DNA of 64,000 bases from Chrysaora quinquecirrha. Lineage: Eukaryota; Cnidaria; Scyphozoa; Semaeostomeae; Pelagiidae. A model generated the notes under the pieces. That model was not told the DNA's origin. It worked only from the letters and a program-made list of their open reading frames with translations, and did no database searches. The position numbers were made by a program, and so were the translations under genes. The stretch is from NCBI GenBank assembly GCA_014526335.1, contig JACTAT010000012.1, positions 1,521,318 to 1,585,317 on the forward strand. Reading direction: 5' to 3'. Shown in pieces: positions 35,298 to 46,899 of the stretch (positions within the stretch are counted from its first letter, which is position 1; every line of letters starts with the position of its first letter).

Positions 35298-37292
35298 TCG
35301 ACTTGCATTGTTTGTATCTCCTCCCCTCCTCTTACCTGCCTGGAAATTGCCTCCTAAACAGCTTGGAACATTTACATCTGTCTACTCAGATAACGCCTTT
35401 GCATTATAAAGTAGGTGCATTCTTAAGTTGGTGTTTATAGAAAAATAGTTAAAGCAAGAACGTCTTTGGTTTGAATTTCCATTATCTAGCAATTGTATCA
35501 CTAAAGTACCGCATTGAAACTAATAAGAGTATATCAACCATAATAATATAGAATATCCAAAGAAATTAGTTTGTAGTGGCAACTGGAAGGCTGTTTAATA
35601 AAAGTAACCTAATACGGATGTCGAAAAACCTTCTGAAAGAGCCCCCAATTAGCTGCCAAAAATAACAAGTGTATTGTTTGCAAAACAGATATACTGTTGA
35701 TACTGAAGCAAAGACTATTTTTTTGATGTTATTTTAATGTTTTGATGTCATTTTGACTTTAATTTTGCAATAAACATTTCATTGCAGTTAATGCACTTTA
35801 CATTGAAATGAATGTTATACTGTATTGAGGAAAAAGTTGCTAAGTAATGTACAGCCTACGTAGATATGGTATATGTAGTTTCCAGTAGCTATCAATAAAA
35901 AAAGCAGAACTGAAGGTAGAGGTACGAAATAGTAGCCTTAAAGAAAATGCAAAAAGCAGTTTCTCGCTTTTTGAAAAAATAAATCACTTTTGGAGATTTG
36001 AAAGCTATCTACTTTTGAACACTTCAACCTTGCATGATTCATATTTCCACGTTGCTACATACTTAGCTTTCAATTCGCAACATTGAGTTATTTAATGAAT
36101 AGAAAATTGTTGAGGTGTTGCTGTTCTCTTTTCCTTTCTTGTGCAAAAATTTACATTAAAAGTACAGATGCAGACATTATTTCTTATTCTTAACATCAAC
36201 ATATAAATTTATGTAGCTACTGTATTACGATGAATAGAACATTATAAATATGACATGTTATGAAATGAACAAATTAAAAGCATTGGCATCATAATTGTTG
36301 TTGTCTTTTACGAAGAGTGACCCTATACACTGGCAAGTGCGCCCAACACGTTCTCAGGGGTAAATAATTAAGACTAAGCTTTTAATGACATATTTAGCCG
36401 AATTGTACGTAAAACTAATAGAAAATATTGTTGAAAGGGAAAAAATACTGAAGTTGTACTGAAAAGTAGCTCATAAATAAGCCGACTATGACGAGTGTCC
36501 CTATACACTGGCAAGTGCGCCAGTGCTGAGTGCCATGCAGGTACTGGTATATTTCTCATTTTTACATTATTTTTTTATATATATATATATATACATGATT
36601 GATTCCCAGAAAAGCAAGATGTGCCATGCATCCAGTTACCTCAGTCCTGGGTGTCTTCACCGGGTGGGTGGATCTCCCTTCCTTATGTTACTGCGCAAGC
36701 GGTTTTATACACAATCCTTCATTCCCATGATATCCTACCTTGTTCCCATCTACTCAATTGACAATTTAAATCTTTAAAGGTTTAAATCTTTTACTTTGAT
36801 AAGGGTCACAAAATCCATGTTCCAAAATCGAACTTTCTTGAACATGAGTAAGCGGTAATTAACATATTTCACACTGCAAAATGCTAACTAATGACATCAT
36901 ACAGCTTTTTATACCATGATCCACTTCACGAATATTACATATCACATATACCTCACATATACAAAACGTGCTTTGCTCCGAACTAGTTCAACTAACTCAC
37001 TATCTTCTGATTTTTGTTAAATTACTTTCGTCAACATGGCTTCACCTGATAAGAGATCTGAAGAACATAAGTTAACACACGATATTGGACAACATGGTGT
37101 GGAAAGGCGCGCTTTCCGTTATAATATTATGTTCGTATTTTGCGCAAATATGCCAAAACTACAGCATAAGATTTGAAAATAAAATGACAGGAATAGATAG
37201 AGATAGTCAGATTAATGGAAATAAACAGCTTGGTCTATGGATAAATGTATCAAAAGTCAAAAAGCCGATGAGAGAAGCTAGGCCTGCAAAAA
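35298..37292. other. Non-coding, with small repeats
   Basis: Contains the dispersed repeat at 36319-36479, a second copy of its end phrase at about 36500-36525, and a (TA)n run at 36577-36593. No gene supported. The 5' end of the LINE that follows may extend into the last 200-300 bp. Confidence 0.4.
36319..36479 (-). repeat. Dispersed 160-bp repeat, copy B
   Basis: Inverted relative to 24670-24829. The end phrase CCCTATACACTGGCAAGTGC is repeated just beyond it at about 36502, as if two copies of the end flank the body. Confidence 0.7.
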
Positions 37293-39017
37293 ATGGCAGG
37301 AAAACTAAGAGTTTTTTCTTTATGCTACTGTTACTTGGAGGAATCGAATCCTGGGCCAAGCAGCAACTGCTAAATTTGTAATAAAAGTCAATCTGACATA
37401 GAAGAAGACATCTGCTCAACCTGCAAAGAGTATATGGAGGACGATTCACAGGAAAACATCGAAGTAACTGACACTTGTGCTGCAGCCAAACCTGATCAAA
37501 ACGCATATTTTCACCGACACCAAATCTATATTTAACACATACCAAATCGACCCAAACAAGCCCATTCCACCAGAACATCATTCAACCTACCTAAAAGAAT
37601 TCAAAAATGTCAAACACCATCACATTGCAACTACATACACAGACCTTGCCAATTACATCCTTGCCATCCATGATGAATTCTTCATGTCTCTTGGAGATAA
37701 AGATGAGTACAATGTTTCCTGGCTAGACCTCCAGTGTAAACAAAAAGGAAAAAAGAAAGCTACCAAGAGATATGAAGAAATTCAAATTAACATATCACAT
37801 GCTGAAAATCCAGATGATCCACCCTGGGCCGAAATTCATGACCATATACCAACTGCCACAATCTGCTTTGTTTGCCAAGACACTGATATATTCATTCAAA
37901 AATACATTCCTTCAATACATGCCAGAATTAGTCAATTACAAAATCCTCCTTTACATACAATTAACCCTGACCACCTTGAACCAGAATCAATACCAATCTT
38001 AGATATCATAACTCATAATACAGCGCCTAATTCCCCACCACATACCCCTCAAAACAACTCTTTCCTTTTTAACAATCCACCCTCATGCCGAATCACTGAT
38101 TTCTTTACAAATACCCCTGCTCTCTCATCACTGAAAACTCCATCATTCCAAGTAAAATCAAAAAAAGATGAAAAAGAAGATGAGCATTCACTATTATGGA
38201 AAGAAATTTTTACATTAGAAAAGAGTTAAAAGAAATGAAAGAATTAAGAAATAAAGAAACATCTACACCTACACCTTCAAGATCAGCAACACTAGAACCA
38301 ATTTATACAGAATTATCAATACAGTATGACAAGAACAGAGAACTGGAAAAAGAAAATGAAAAATTAAAGAATGAGATTTGGATTTTGCAAGATAAGCTTA
38401 AAGAAATGAATAAAACAAACACACAGCAATGGAAATCAGTAACAAGAAATCATGTCCCACCAACAATTCCGATTCCTACTCCAAATTTCCAACACACCAA
38501 CCACTAACTGAGAATTATATCAATCGAAATCCATTGAAGCAAACAACAAACACAAACACTGCACCAAAAACTATTCCAAACCAAAACAAACCACCAACAC
38601 CATATCACATCATCATCAACCCTTTCATCAAACACTTCCAAAACAGCCCTTAAATTCACAAAAGAAAACAATTTATGTGGTTTGAGATTCCATGACAAAG
38701 GGACTTCAGCCATATAAAATGTTACGAAGAACATCTTCTTTCAAATCCATAAGCATTTCAGGAGCCACAACAAATGACCTGTCCCATCACATAATTCCAA
38801 GCATTCAAAGATCCCCTGATGGCATTATCATTCATGGAGGCACCAATGACCTAAGAGAGCATGCTGACAGAATATCTACCAACATCATCAACCTAGCCAA
38901 CAATGTTTCTTCTCAATCACCAAATACAAAAATCTTCATCTCAAGCATCATCCATCGTCAAGACAACCCTCACTTCAACCAAGAAATTGCCAGAGCCAAC
39001 CAACTCCTAACCCTATC
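37293..39017 (+). pseudogene. LINE ORF1, 5' part: 2A-like motif, coiled coil, esterase domain
   Basis: The first frame, from ATG 37293, is a short hydrophobic leader ending EESNPGPSSNC (NPGP at 37347-37358), matching the E-x-N-P-G-P core of 2A-type ribosome-skipping peptides reported at ORF1 starts of some CR1/L2 elements. Then, in shifted frames, come DICSTCKEYMEDD (Cys pair), 37477-38229 (KKKATKRYEEIQINI, proline-rich tail), 38196-38507 (coiled coil, LEKENEKLKNEIWILQDKL) and 38660-39017 (SGATTNDL, IIIHGGTNDLREH: SGNH block-III-like G-x-N-D). At least four frameshifts break it. Esterase-type ORF1 proteins bind lipid and RNA in related LINEs (established for the family, inferred here). Confidence 0.65.
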
Positions 39018-39859
39018 TGTACTGGGGGGGGGCGTTTTTCGCCCCTACCAAACACTCTATTGTAGCATAAAAACGAAGGTATTCTTAAGGATAGAAGTTG
39101 CTGACCATTACTAAAATTTAATACTCTACATGATGACATAAAGTTTGGTACAATTAAATTAGTCATGTGACGACGAGATGCCCATATTTGGAAGGCAGTC
39201 ACAAATAAATTCACATTTCTACTTATAAATGTGCAGTTGGATAGCCAATCAGAACAATACATACACCAATCAACTTGTCTAATCAAGGGCTTTCATGTGA
39301 TACATAATTTGTTTACTTTATTTCTTATTTATTAATTATTATATGTATGACGTCATACATCTTTATGATGTCATAAATCTTATAATGTTGGTAAAAATTT
39401 TCGAAAAATGATTCTTGCGCAAAAGGCAAACCCTAAGCAACAAGAAAATATGGTAACAATTATGGTTATTAACATGCCTATTTCATCAGAATAATGAGCG
39501 TTGACTTTAAGTGTACCCATCACGAAGTAAAAATGTTGATTATTTATAAAAATTTTGTCAGATCTCTTAAAAATTAGAAAATATTGGCTAGAATATCACT
39601 TCTTTTTCAAATTAAAACAATTTGCACTGCTTTAGAACGATATTTCTCTATAAAAACAGCTCTTTTTACGGAAAAGCTACTTTTCCATGAAAAATCACCA
39701 AAAACGCATCGCCTAGCAACATGTCACGTGACTAATTAAATTTCAAAGCTATATTTAGAATGCCCATTACCAGGAGATACTTTGTACCAAGTTTGGTTAT
39801 CCTATGATGTATGGTTTCTGAAATAACTAGGGGGGGCGAAAAACGCCCCCCCCAGTACA
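39018..39859. mobile_element. Non-autonomous DNA element with G-rich inverted ends
   Basis: The left end TGTACTGGGGGGGGG is followed by CGTTTTTCGCCCC. The right end is its inverse, ending CCCCCCCAGTACA. It splits the esterase domain of LINE ORF1: the frame resumes right after 39859 with IQNTPVQIGLKDLC. Subterminal sequence is also inverted (TTAGTCATGTGAC near 39157 and GTCACGTGACTAA near 39724). There is no coding capacity. The end GTAC is its own complement, so the target duplication cannot be told apart from the terminus. Confidence 0.75.
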
Positions 39860-40044
39860 AAGTCGATCCAAAATACCCCAGTTCAGATAGGGCTAAAAGA
39901 CCTGTGCACCAAAAAAGAACTAATTTTCATTGACAACGATAATATAACCTGCTCTGATTTGAACAATAGTGGACTTCATTTAAACAAACCTGGAACATCC
40001 AAATTTGCTAAAAATATTATTGACTCTGTTAAGACAGCTATGCT
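39860..40044 (+). pseudogene. LINE ORF1, 3' part
   Basis: Continues the esterase domain after the first insertion: ELIFIDNDNITCSDL, then NSGLHLNKPGTSKFAKNI (the D-x-x-H-type end, here D-L-N-N-S-G-L-H-L), and is cut by the second transposon. The downstream sequence after 46905 gives the original stop codon (TAG) two codons past the insertion point. Confidence 0.65.
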
Positions 40045-40050
40045 TGATCA
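40045..40050. other. Target-site duplication TGATCA (left)
   Basis: TGATCA directly precedes the left terminal repeat and recurs at 46900-46905 directly after the right one. Removing the element and one copy restores a contiguous LINE ORF1 end. The site is palindromic. Confidence 0.7.
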
Positions 40051-40402
40051 CTTGTAGCAAAATTCAACAATTTATAATTCATGCACATTCAAGGAAATTA
40101 TTCATATTCAAGCATAATATTCATGCACATTCAAGGAAATTATTCATATTCAAGCATAATTTTCAAGCATAATTTTCATGCACATTCAACAACAATTATC
40201 ATACACATTCAACAAACATATTCATGTGCAACAAAATTGTTCACATTCAACAATATGAATCTACTCTTATGCAACGGGACCTTTCATGTTCAACGTATAT
40301 AACGTATTCTGCACATACAGGATATATTTCATTCACATTCAACAATTTTTTCATTCATATTCAACATGACCTTTCATATTCAACCTTTCCCGCACATTCA
40401 AG
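40051..40402 (+). repeat. Left terminal inverted repeat, about 350 bp, CATTCAA-rich
   Basis: Begins CTTGTAGCAAAATTCAACAA. The phrase (C/G)ACATTCAA or CATATTCAA recurs roughly a dozen times in one orientation, with the internal unit GCACATTCAAGGAAATTATT occurring twice in tandem. It differs from the right repeat by a small tandem duplication (TTTCAAGCATAA) and a few substitutions. The regular motif array could bind the transposase. The ORF seen through it (40081-40302) is a by-product of the repeats. Confidence 0.9.
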
Positions 40403-40850
40403 GCTTATTTCGTTTATATTCAGTATAATTCACATTCAAGCAAAAGTGCCCATGAACCTTACACTTTGCAAAAATCACCCAGGGTAAAAGCTTACCATAG
40501 ATATAAATTGAGGCGTAGAGTTCTTAACATTGCCTTCTGGACCCATGTGACTAGACAAGGAATTTGCGACAACACTGATCCTGCTAGAAGCATGTGCTTC
40601 GCTGCTAGGCTGGTATGATTTGAAATTCTCCATGGTGCCTTTCTCTGTGATAGCATCGAAAAAGGTATGTTTATTATAAATAAATTTGATTTATGAATAT
40701 GATTTTTAGTATTCAAGATTACAGTGAACCCAAGCACTTCCCCGATCATTTACTTCTGACTACTACCATTTGTTGGTGTCTTTCTGGGGCTGTTTCTACA
40801 GTAAAATTGCTCTCCGGCTCGTCAGGATATGAATGGACTACAGAGTTTAG

Positions 40851-43037
40851 ATGGGAAAAATGCAAAGAAAACGTTATGTATGGGAGCCCATCTCCAAGGC
40901 CTCAAATTCGCCATTTCAGGTTAGTGGAGAAGTATCTATGACGCAACTTACTATAGATGACTGTTTTTTAGGAAAAGAGATGGAAGAAAATGGAATTTCT
41001 TTAGAAGTTGCCTGGACCGAATACTTCGGACAGTTAAGTGGCTTGGTTGATGCTATAAAAGACCGTGACTCGTCTGAAGACCGGCTTGAAAAGTTGCACA
41101 GAAGAATTTGTGCAGCGATGCAAAGTATCAATCAGATCTTCCTTTGCACAGGTACTACGAGACAAGAACTGGAAGAAGTGGTACAAAATTTTGTTGTCTT
41201 CGACCAAATGATATGTAGAGAACTGCGAGGTGCAACCGGAGAAGGTTTGGCAATCTACCAACTAGATGAAACCAACACAGTTCATCATCAAGGACCGGGG
41301 AGACCGAAATATAATATTTCTGAGGAAACTTTAATTGGATTCCGAAGTCTTGGATTTACATGGAAGGAAATATCTATAATGCTGATGGTGTCAAGATGGA
41401 CAATTAATAGACGTGTAAAGGTGCGTTGGATAAACCCCGTAGTTTTCGAAAATATTACTGACTTTCCCTTTTTCGCTGGAAAATTGGGATTCTTACTTTA
41501 ATCGCCACAAATAGGCACTGTTTGTCGGATTTCTGCACTGTTTGCCGAAGTTGTGTCCGTGTTCCAATACTTTTGCTAGGCGAAATAAATGCCTCAAGTT
41601 GTGAATTAAACAAAATTAGATACCAAAAGTCTAGCAATCGCGTTCTCTATTGGTAAAAACAGGCATTTAAAGCTAATACATGGTTTCGTAAGCTTATGGT
41701 TATTTATAATCACTTTCTTTTAAGGAATTGGGTATAGAAAACATCACTGGATATAGTCAAATATCAAACGAAGAGCTTGATGTCAAAATTCTTCGTTTTC
41801 GAGAGTCTCATGGTTCATACACAGGCAGATCTTTGGTCACAGGACATCTGAGATCTTTGGGTCTACGAATACAACAATGGCGCATACGAGATGCATTAGC
41901 AAGAATCGAGCCTGCTGATTCAAGGATTCGCTGGGCTTGCCTCATTAGAAGACGAAAGTACACTGTTCCCGGTCCAAACAGCCTTTGGCACCTCGATGGA
42001 CACCATAGCTTTATTACTTGGGGCTTTGTGATACACGGAGGTATCGACGGGTTTTCAAGGTTAATTGTTTGCTTGAAATGCGCTACCAACAATCGAAAAG
42101 AAACAGTTCTCCAGCTCTTTCAGGAAGCAAATAGAAAGTTTGGTGTGCCATCAAGAATAAGAACAGATAAAGGTGGCGAGAACGTCCTTATATAGCAGGA
42201 AATGGAGCACTTACGTGGACCGAACCGAGGAAGCTATCTTGGCGGTACATCAACTCGGAATCAACGAATTGAACGTCTCAGGCGAGATGTATGGATGTAT
42301 GTCTGTTACCAATTCTATTATACATTTCAAGCGATGGAGGTAGAAGGTGAGCTTTGCTTGATAAAAGCTTCATATTCAGCATATAGACAAGATTAATTCG
42401 ATTGTCAAAAGACTAGAGAAGCATGTATAATTTAAGATAAAGTGTTACACAAAAACGCACTGGTTACACAAATGCGGATATCGCTAAGTTGAAACCTGCC
42501 GTCGAAAAAACTCTAGTCCTGTTGGAAACTTCAGAAAAAAAAACATCCAATGATATAACTTTGTTTAATTGTCCTTGTGTAAAGACAATGGGATGTTGTT
42601 TATCCTTTAAATTTTCAGGAATTCTGAATATCGACGATGAAAGGCAATTGTTCATTTTACATATGATTTTCCTGCCCTGTATCAACCGTGTTATCTCTAG
42701 CTTCGTGGCTGGGTGGAATAAACACCCTCTACGTACCGAAAGGAACCAAAGTCCAGAACGATTGTGGGCCAACGGAATGATGGATTTTCGCAACAGACAT
42801 CAAGTTCAAGTTGCAGAATTCGAAGAGAACATCAAAAACTCCTTAGACTGGTATGGATTTGATCCAAATGCGCCCACACCAGTAGACGACGGTTTGTCAC
42901 AAGTTGAGTTGGACGACATCGCATCCCCGTTTTCAGTTGAAGAACTCAATCTGCTACGCAACATTGACGTGTTACGTGAATCTAACAACTACAGCATCGA
43001 CATATTTCTGAAAGCCAGACAGCTTATGGACGTGTAA
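40851..43037 (+). pseudogene. rve-type integrase/transposase, three exons, one nonsense codon
   Basis: Exon 1, 40851 (start uncertain) to 41420; exon 2, 41725-42346; exon 3, 42619-43037. Introns of 304 and 272 nt have GT-AG ends and matching phases. The N-terminal half has a helical region and a helix-turn-helix-like segment (GFTWKEISIMLMVSRWTIN). The catalytic core follows: SLWHLDGHHSFI (Asp), GGIDGFSRLIVCL, RIRTDKGGEN (Asp), and STRNQRIERLRRDV (Glu), so the D,D,E triad is complete. One TAG at 42193-42195 follows GGENVLI, most simply a Trp codon lost by one transition. Exon 3 encodes a conserved tail (NRVISSFVAGWNKHPLR, QSPERLWANGM). About 536 codons. Plausible role: DNA strand transfer for this element in the nucleus. 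Confidence 0.85.
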
Positions 43038-43629
43038 ACCTGTACTACAAAAAGAAACGTTAATAGATATTAAATGTCATTCCAAGTTAGACACGATACA
43101 CGAGCCTCTTCCTGGACCCTCTGTTTTCTCAAAGGGCCTTGCTGAAACCCCACATTAGTAATTGCAGAAATAACCCGTAAAATAATTTAGTGTAGCAGTT
43201 CGTTTTATTACGGTTTAATGTAGCAATGCTTAAAGGCAACAAAACGTAAACAAAAACAAATTAAATCTAAACGAAAACACCTGCTGAGAAAACTTACTTT
43301 TAAATGAAAAGAAATTAATGTATACAGCTTAATATTCAGCAGAGCAGACATTTCCTACTGCTGAATGATGTTAACTACATTATTCACTTTGTATTGCTTT
43401 TGAGACGATGGGCCCATTGGTCCATCAATGAGAAGCAACTCCTCTGTCCACAAGGAAACCGGGATTAACAAATTGCAATAATTTAATGTTCTAAAAGTCA
43501 TAGGATCGAAACAAAACTTTATTGAAAAGAAGTCTTGCCTGCAAAGTTGCACAGCAGTTGTAAATAGTCAATACACATAATCAGAACAGAACAAGACAAG
43601 AAAAAACAACAAAACGTCTTCAAAGTTCA
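43038..43629. other. Spacer between the convergent integrase and HECT genes
   Basis: AT-rich, no ORF of interest. It presumably holds both 3' ends and poly(A) signals, but none stands out. Confidence 0.5.
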
Positions 43630-46434
43630 CTAAACACTTGTAAAAGCGACTCCAGAGTCACAGATCACACTTTTAATAGCTGTATTGAACTCGGTGTACT
43701 TCTGAAACCCCATTGGTAGGGTGATCTGCAACAAGCATGTGGATGCGAAGATTGCAGGTTCCTTGCAGAAAAGCACCTTTATTTTCTGCATTGGCAGGGC
43801 CTTGCATCCTGTGCAGAACTGGACAAACGAATCTAATTCTTTGCTGCTTGCCTCGCGTAAAAATCTTAGTACAAAGCTGTATGTTTGATGACTATCGTCA
43901 TTGACACCCATAAATTGAAGTTTGCTCAATACGACCTCAGCATCAAGAATACTTTCATTGTATGTGAACAATGGCTCAAACATGACTGGGTTTCTTTCTA
44001 TCACATCTAGAACACCGAGAATCCGCAACCCCTTTCTTATTTGCTCAAGTGCAACAATTCGTTTGCCTATAACGTCATGATAAATGAGACTTTGCATGAT
44101 GTTCTCTCTTGTTGAAAGCTGAAAAAAAAACATTAAGCATGAACTCTTTTGGGAAGACACTTAATCAAAAGTACCTTATTCAGTATGTTCATGGTGCAAA
44201 TTGCACAATGATAGACAAAGTCAGCATTAAAGGCATAGATAAGTGATGTCAAGTTCTTGGCCAACTAAGGAAATCTTTGATCACAGCAAAAAAGTGGGCT
44301 ATTCAGGGAGAGAAGACATGTTGAGAAATTTTTGTACCTTTATCCGGCTGTGCTATTCTGTTTAAATGGTGTATTAGTTGTCATAAATTATATAACAGGC
44401 ATTGGGCACTTACAGTTAGGCGTAATGACATTCCACTTTCTGATAGCATCTGTTGAAAATCATCTTCCATGTTAATGCATTCCAGTAGCTCCTTTTTTAT
44501 ACCAGAGTCCATAACCTTAAAATGGCAGACAATTTGAAATGTTTAGTGTCACTTACTTTTTAATCACTATTAAGACTTCGAAAAATCACTGTTGTTGTCT
44601 TGAACCTATTTCTTATACTGAATAGGAAGTGAAATGTGCATGTTGCAAGCAGCTAACAGAATTAGCTGTAAACAATGAAGACAGAATAAGATTGGAAGGT
44701 TGGGTTGGAGCCAGTCTAAGATCAACAGTGGGTGGAAAACAGTTTCACATATTAATATATGATGACACATGAAAAAAGCTTGCCTCATGTTTTGACATTA
44801 CAAGAAAATACAAAATGTAAATGGCACAATTTGTTACAGCTTACCTGTGCTATGTAGTGTTTAAGGGTTGGATTTGCAGCATCCTCTACTGTGAGGCATG
44901 TCAGAGAAGATGTCAGATCACCAGTTGATAGAAATTTGTATATGGCTGGGGCCAAACAACAGAGGCCAACACCAGCTTGAGCTATTCCATGTGCTATTAT
45001 TTTTCCCACTAACTCTAAAACACCCGACAATATTGTCCCTGCATTGTAAACAGGCAATTTGCGGTTTTCAGGACCTTCGAACAGTGGTGGCAAATCTCCC
45101 CCACCAGATACCATCTGCTGGAATACATCAGAGAAAAACTGACGAAGGACACCACCTGTATCGATTGCAGCTTGCCCTTTGTATTGAATTATTAACTTGC
45201 AGTCAGGATGGAAATCACTTGATTTATAATATGCCAAAGCCTCCTCTAATGCATATTTGGGTTCAACTCTCAGGCGATCTTTTTCATTTCCAAGTTTCCC
45301 TTTAAGGTGGCTTATGGCACTATCCAGACTTTCAAAGGTTGGTATGGACTCACTGTCTTGTTTTTCAAGCAGCTCATTCACCAAACATTGTAGAGTAGCA
45401 ACACTGTTTGCAGACTCTGTGGAGTTTCCCAGGTCAATTGATGAGGGACCAGCCAAATCTAATTCTATATTGTTGCCTTGGAGACTTGTTGAGGGACCAG
45501 CAACATTGGCAGCAGTATCAATGGAATTTCCTGAAATGCTCGTGGAGGGGACAGCCATGCAAGATGCATCATTCCTCTGTAAGTCTGTACTGCAGTTGGT
45601 ATCAATGGCAGTAGAAACCATATGATTGCTTTGATTGCTGACCGAGGGACCTGCTTCTCTGGCACAGGTTTCAGCTGAGGATGTGATTGTATTTTTGGTC
45701 TTATTTTTAGTCTCGATTTCTGTATCATCAACGCTGTCAGATATTTGTCAAACTGGAACAGTCAGCCGGCAGTAGAGCTTCCCTTGTCCCCACAATCCTT
45801 TCAGAGCACTGAAGTTCCATTCAAAGTTTTTGTCAGTCACTGGTGTAGATATCTTGTTCCTTTCTCTTTTAACGTAAACAAAATCACTGGCAACAATCAA
45901 AGGAAACTTTGTTCTGAATAACATTGTTATTTTCTCCTTTATTTCTGCAAATGTGTCTTTTTGCTCTAGTGTTACAAACCCTTTCAACACAACCATGTCG
46001 TCTTCTAAAATATATTCGTCCACATCTACATCATCATCAGTGGCACACAGAAGCCAAACATAGATTGATTTCCCACCTCCTGATTTAGTTTCCACTTTTT
46101 TGGCAGTTTTTTGTTGTTTGAAGCGCCAGGGGTGACCAGGCTGCGCTTTACGCTTTGGGGCAACTGATGGCAATGAACTGATACTTCGTCTCGCTGCAGT
46201 GATTGTTGTGAGGCCACTTCTACTTTCTGTGGTTTGTGACGTTTCTGGCCTAGTAGCACTAGGCCTCCCAGCTAACTCCTCTATAGCTGAATTGGCTGCT
46301 CCTCGTATGAGTAGCTGTGTGCGGGCGTAAACAGTCTGTGGACTGATACATTGTGAAGTTGAATTTCTTTGAAGTTCTTCTCTGACAATCTGGCGAAGCC
46401 GCTCCTCGTCATCGTTGAGTTGACCAGCCGCCAT
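43630..46434 (-). pseudogene. HECT-domain E3 ubiquitin ligase carried by the transposon (one nonsense codon)
   Basis: Exon 1, 46434-44845; exon 2, 44515-44414; exon 3, 44118-43630. The splice sites are canonical (GTAAGC, GTAAGT; CAG/AAG acceptors) and phases fit, giving about 726 codons. The start at 46434 has an AAAATGG context; an upstream in-frame Met lies at 46473. The N-terminal half is a basic linker (KRKAQPGHPWRFKQQ) and a domain with YVWLLCATDDDVDVDEYI. A TGA at 45748-45750 interrupts the frame after YCRLTVPV (CGA to TGA would explain it). The HECT domain follows from about 45260: KLIIQYKGQAAIDTGGVLRQ, VGKIIAHGIAQAGVG, and FASTCLLQITLP with the active-site Cys. It resembles the multi-copy G2/M-phase-specific (G2E3-like) ligases of fish and cnidarians. 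Role in transposition unknown. Confidence 0.85.
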
Positions 46435-46558
46435 TTTCCGCGACACGTGCTGAATATGGCTCTTTGTTTTCAATCCGGGAGCTTATCCTTGAAGGAATTA
46501 AAAAGTGGATCCGGGAACTTTTTGTTGCATGATTCTAAAAGAGGATCTGGGACATTGT

Positions 46559-46899
46559 TCTTGAATGTGCGGGAAAGGTTGAATATGAAAGGTCATGTTG
46601 AATATGAATGAAAAAAATTGTTGAATGTGAATGAAATATGTCCTGTATGTGCAGAATACGTTATATACGTTGAACATGAAAGGTCTCGTTGCATAAGAGT
46701 AGATTCATATTTTTGAATGTGAACAATTTTGTTGCACATGAATATGTTTGTTGAATGTGTATGATAATTGTTGTTGAATGTGCATGAAAATTATGCTTGA
46801 ATATGAATAATTTCCTTGAATGTGCATGAATATTATGCTTGAATATGAATAATTTCCTTGAATGTGCATGAATTATAAATTGTTTAATTTTGCTACAAA
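46559..46899 (-). repeat. Right terminal inverted repeat, about 341 bp
   Basis: Reverse complement of 40051-40402, ending TTTTGCTACAAA before TGATCA. It begins right upstream of the HECT gene start (about 125 bp), so it may contain that gene's promoter. Confidence 0.9.

Larger units (their letters stand above)
40051..46899. mobile_element. DNA transposon carrying rve integrase and HECT E3 ligase genes
   Basis: A 6,849-bp element bounded by long inverted repeats (40051-40402 and 46559-46899, well over 90% identical by eye) and flanked by TGATCA. It holds two convergent spliced genes: an integrase-core transposase on plus (exons within 40851-43037) and a HECT ubiquitin ligase on minus (46434-43630). 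Repeats are inverted, not direct, and there is no gag, protease or reverse transcriptase inside, so it is a cut-and-paste type element and not an LTR retrotransposon. The termini (YTTGTAGCAAAATT) and a 6-bp duplication might suit the eukaryotic IS3-like (IS3EU) group, but this is from memory and unverified. High repeat identity suggests recent arrival. Confidence 0.85.

Noticed and set aside
40081..40302. ORFs with MHIQGNYSYSS-type repeats (also 46661-46906 on minus)
   Set aside because: They run through the terminal inverted repeat and arise from its repeated motif; no protein features.
40080..40440. A CRISPR-like or satellite array, from the repeated CACATTCAA phrases
   Set aside because: Units and spacers are irregular, AT-rich and copied inverted at the other end of one transposon; this is a terminal repeat in a eukaryotic setting.
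44898..45731. Plus-strand and alternative minus-strand ORFs inside the HECT gene
   Set aside because: Shadows of the HECT coding frame.
40051..46899. An LTR retrotransposon or endogenous retrovirus, suggested by the integrase core
   Set aside because: The terminal repeats are inverted, not direct, and there is no reverse transcriptase, RNase H, protease or gag frame between them.
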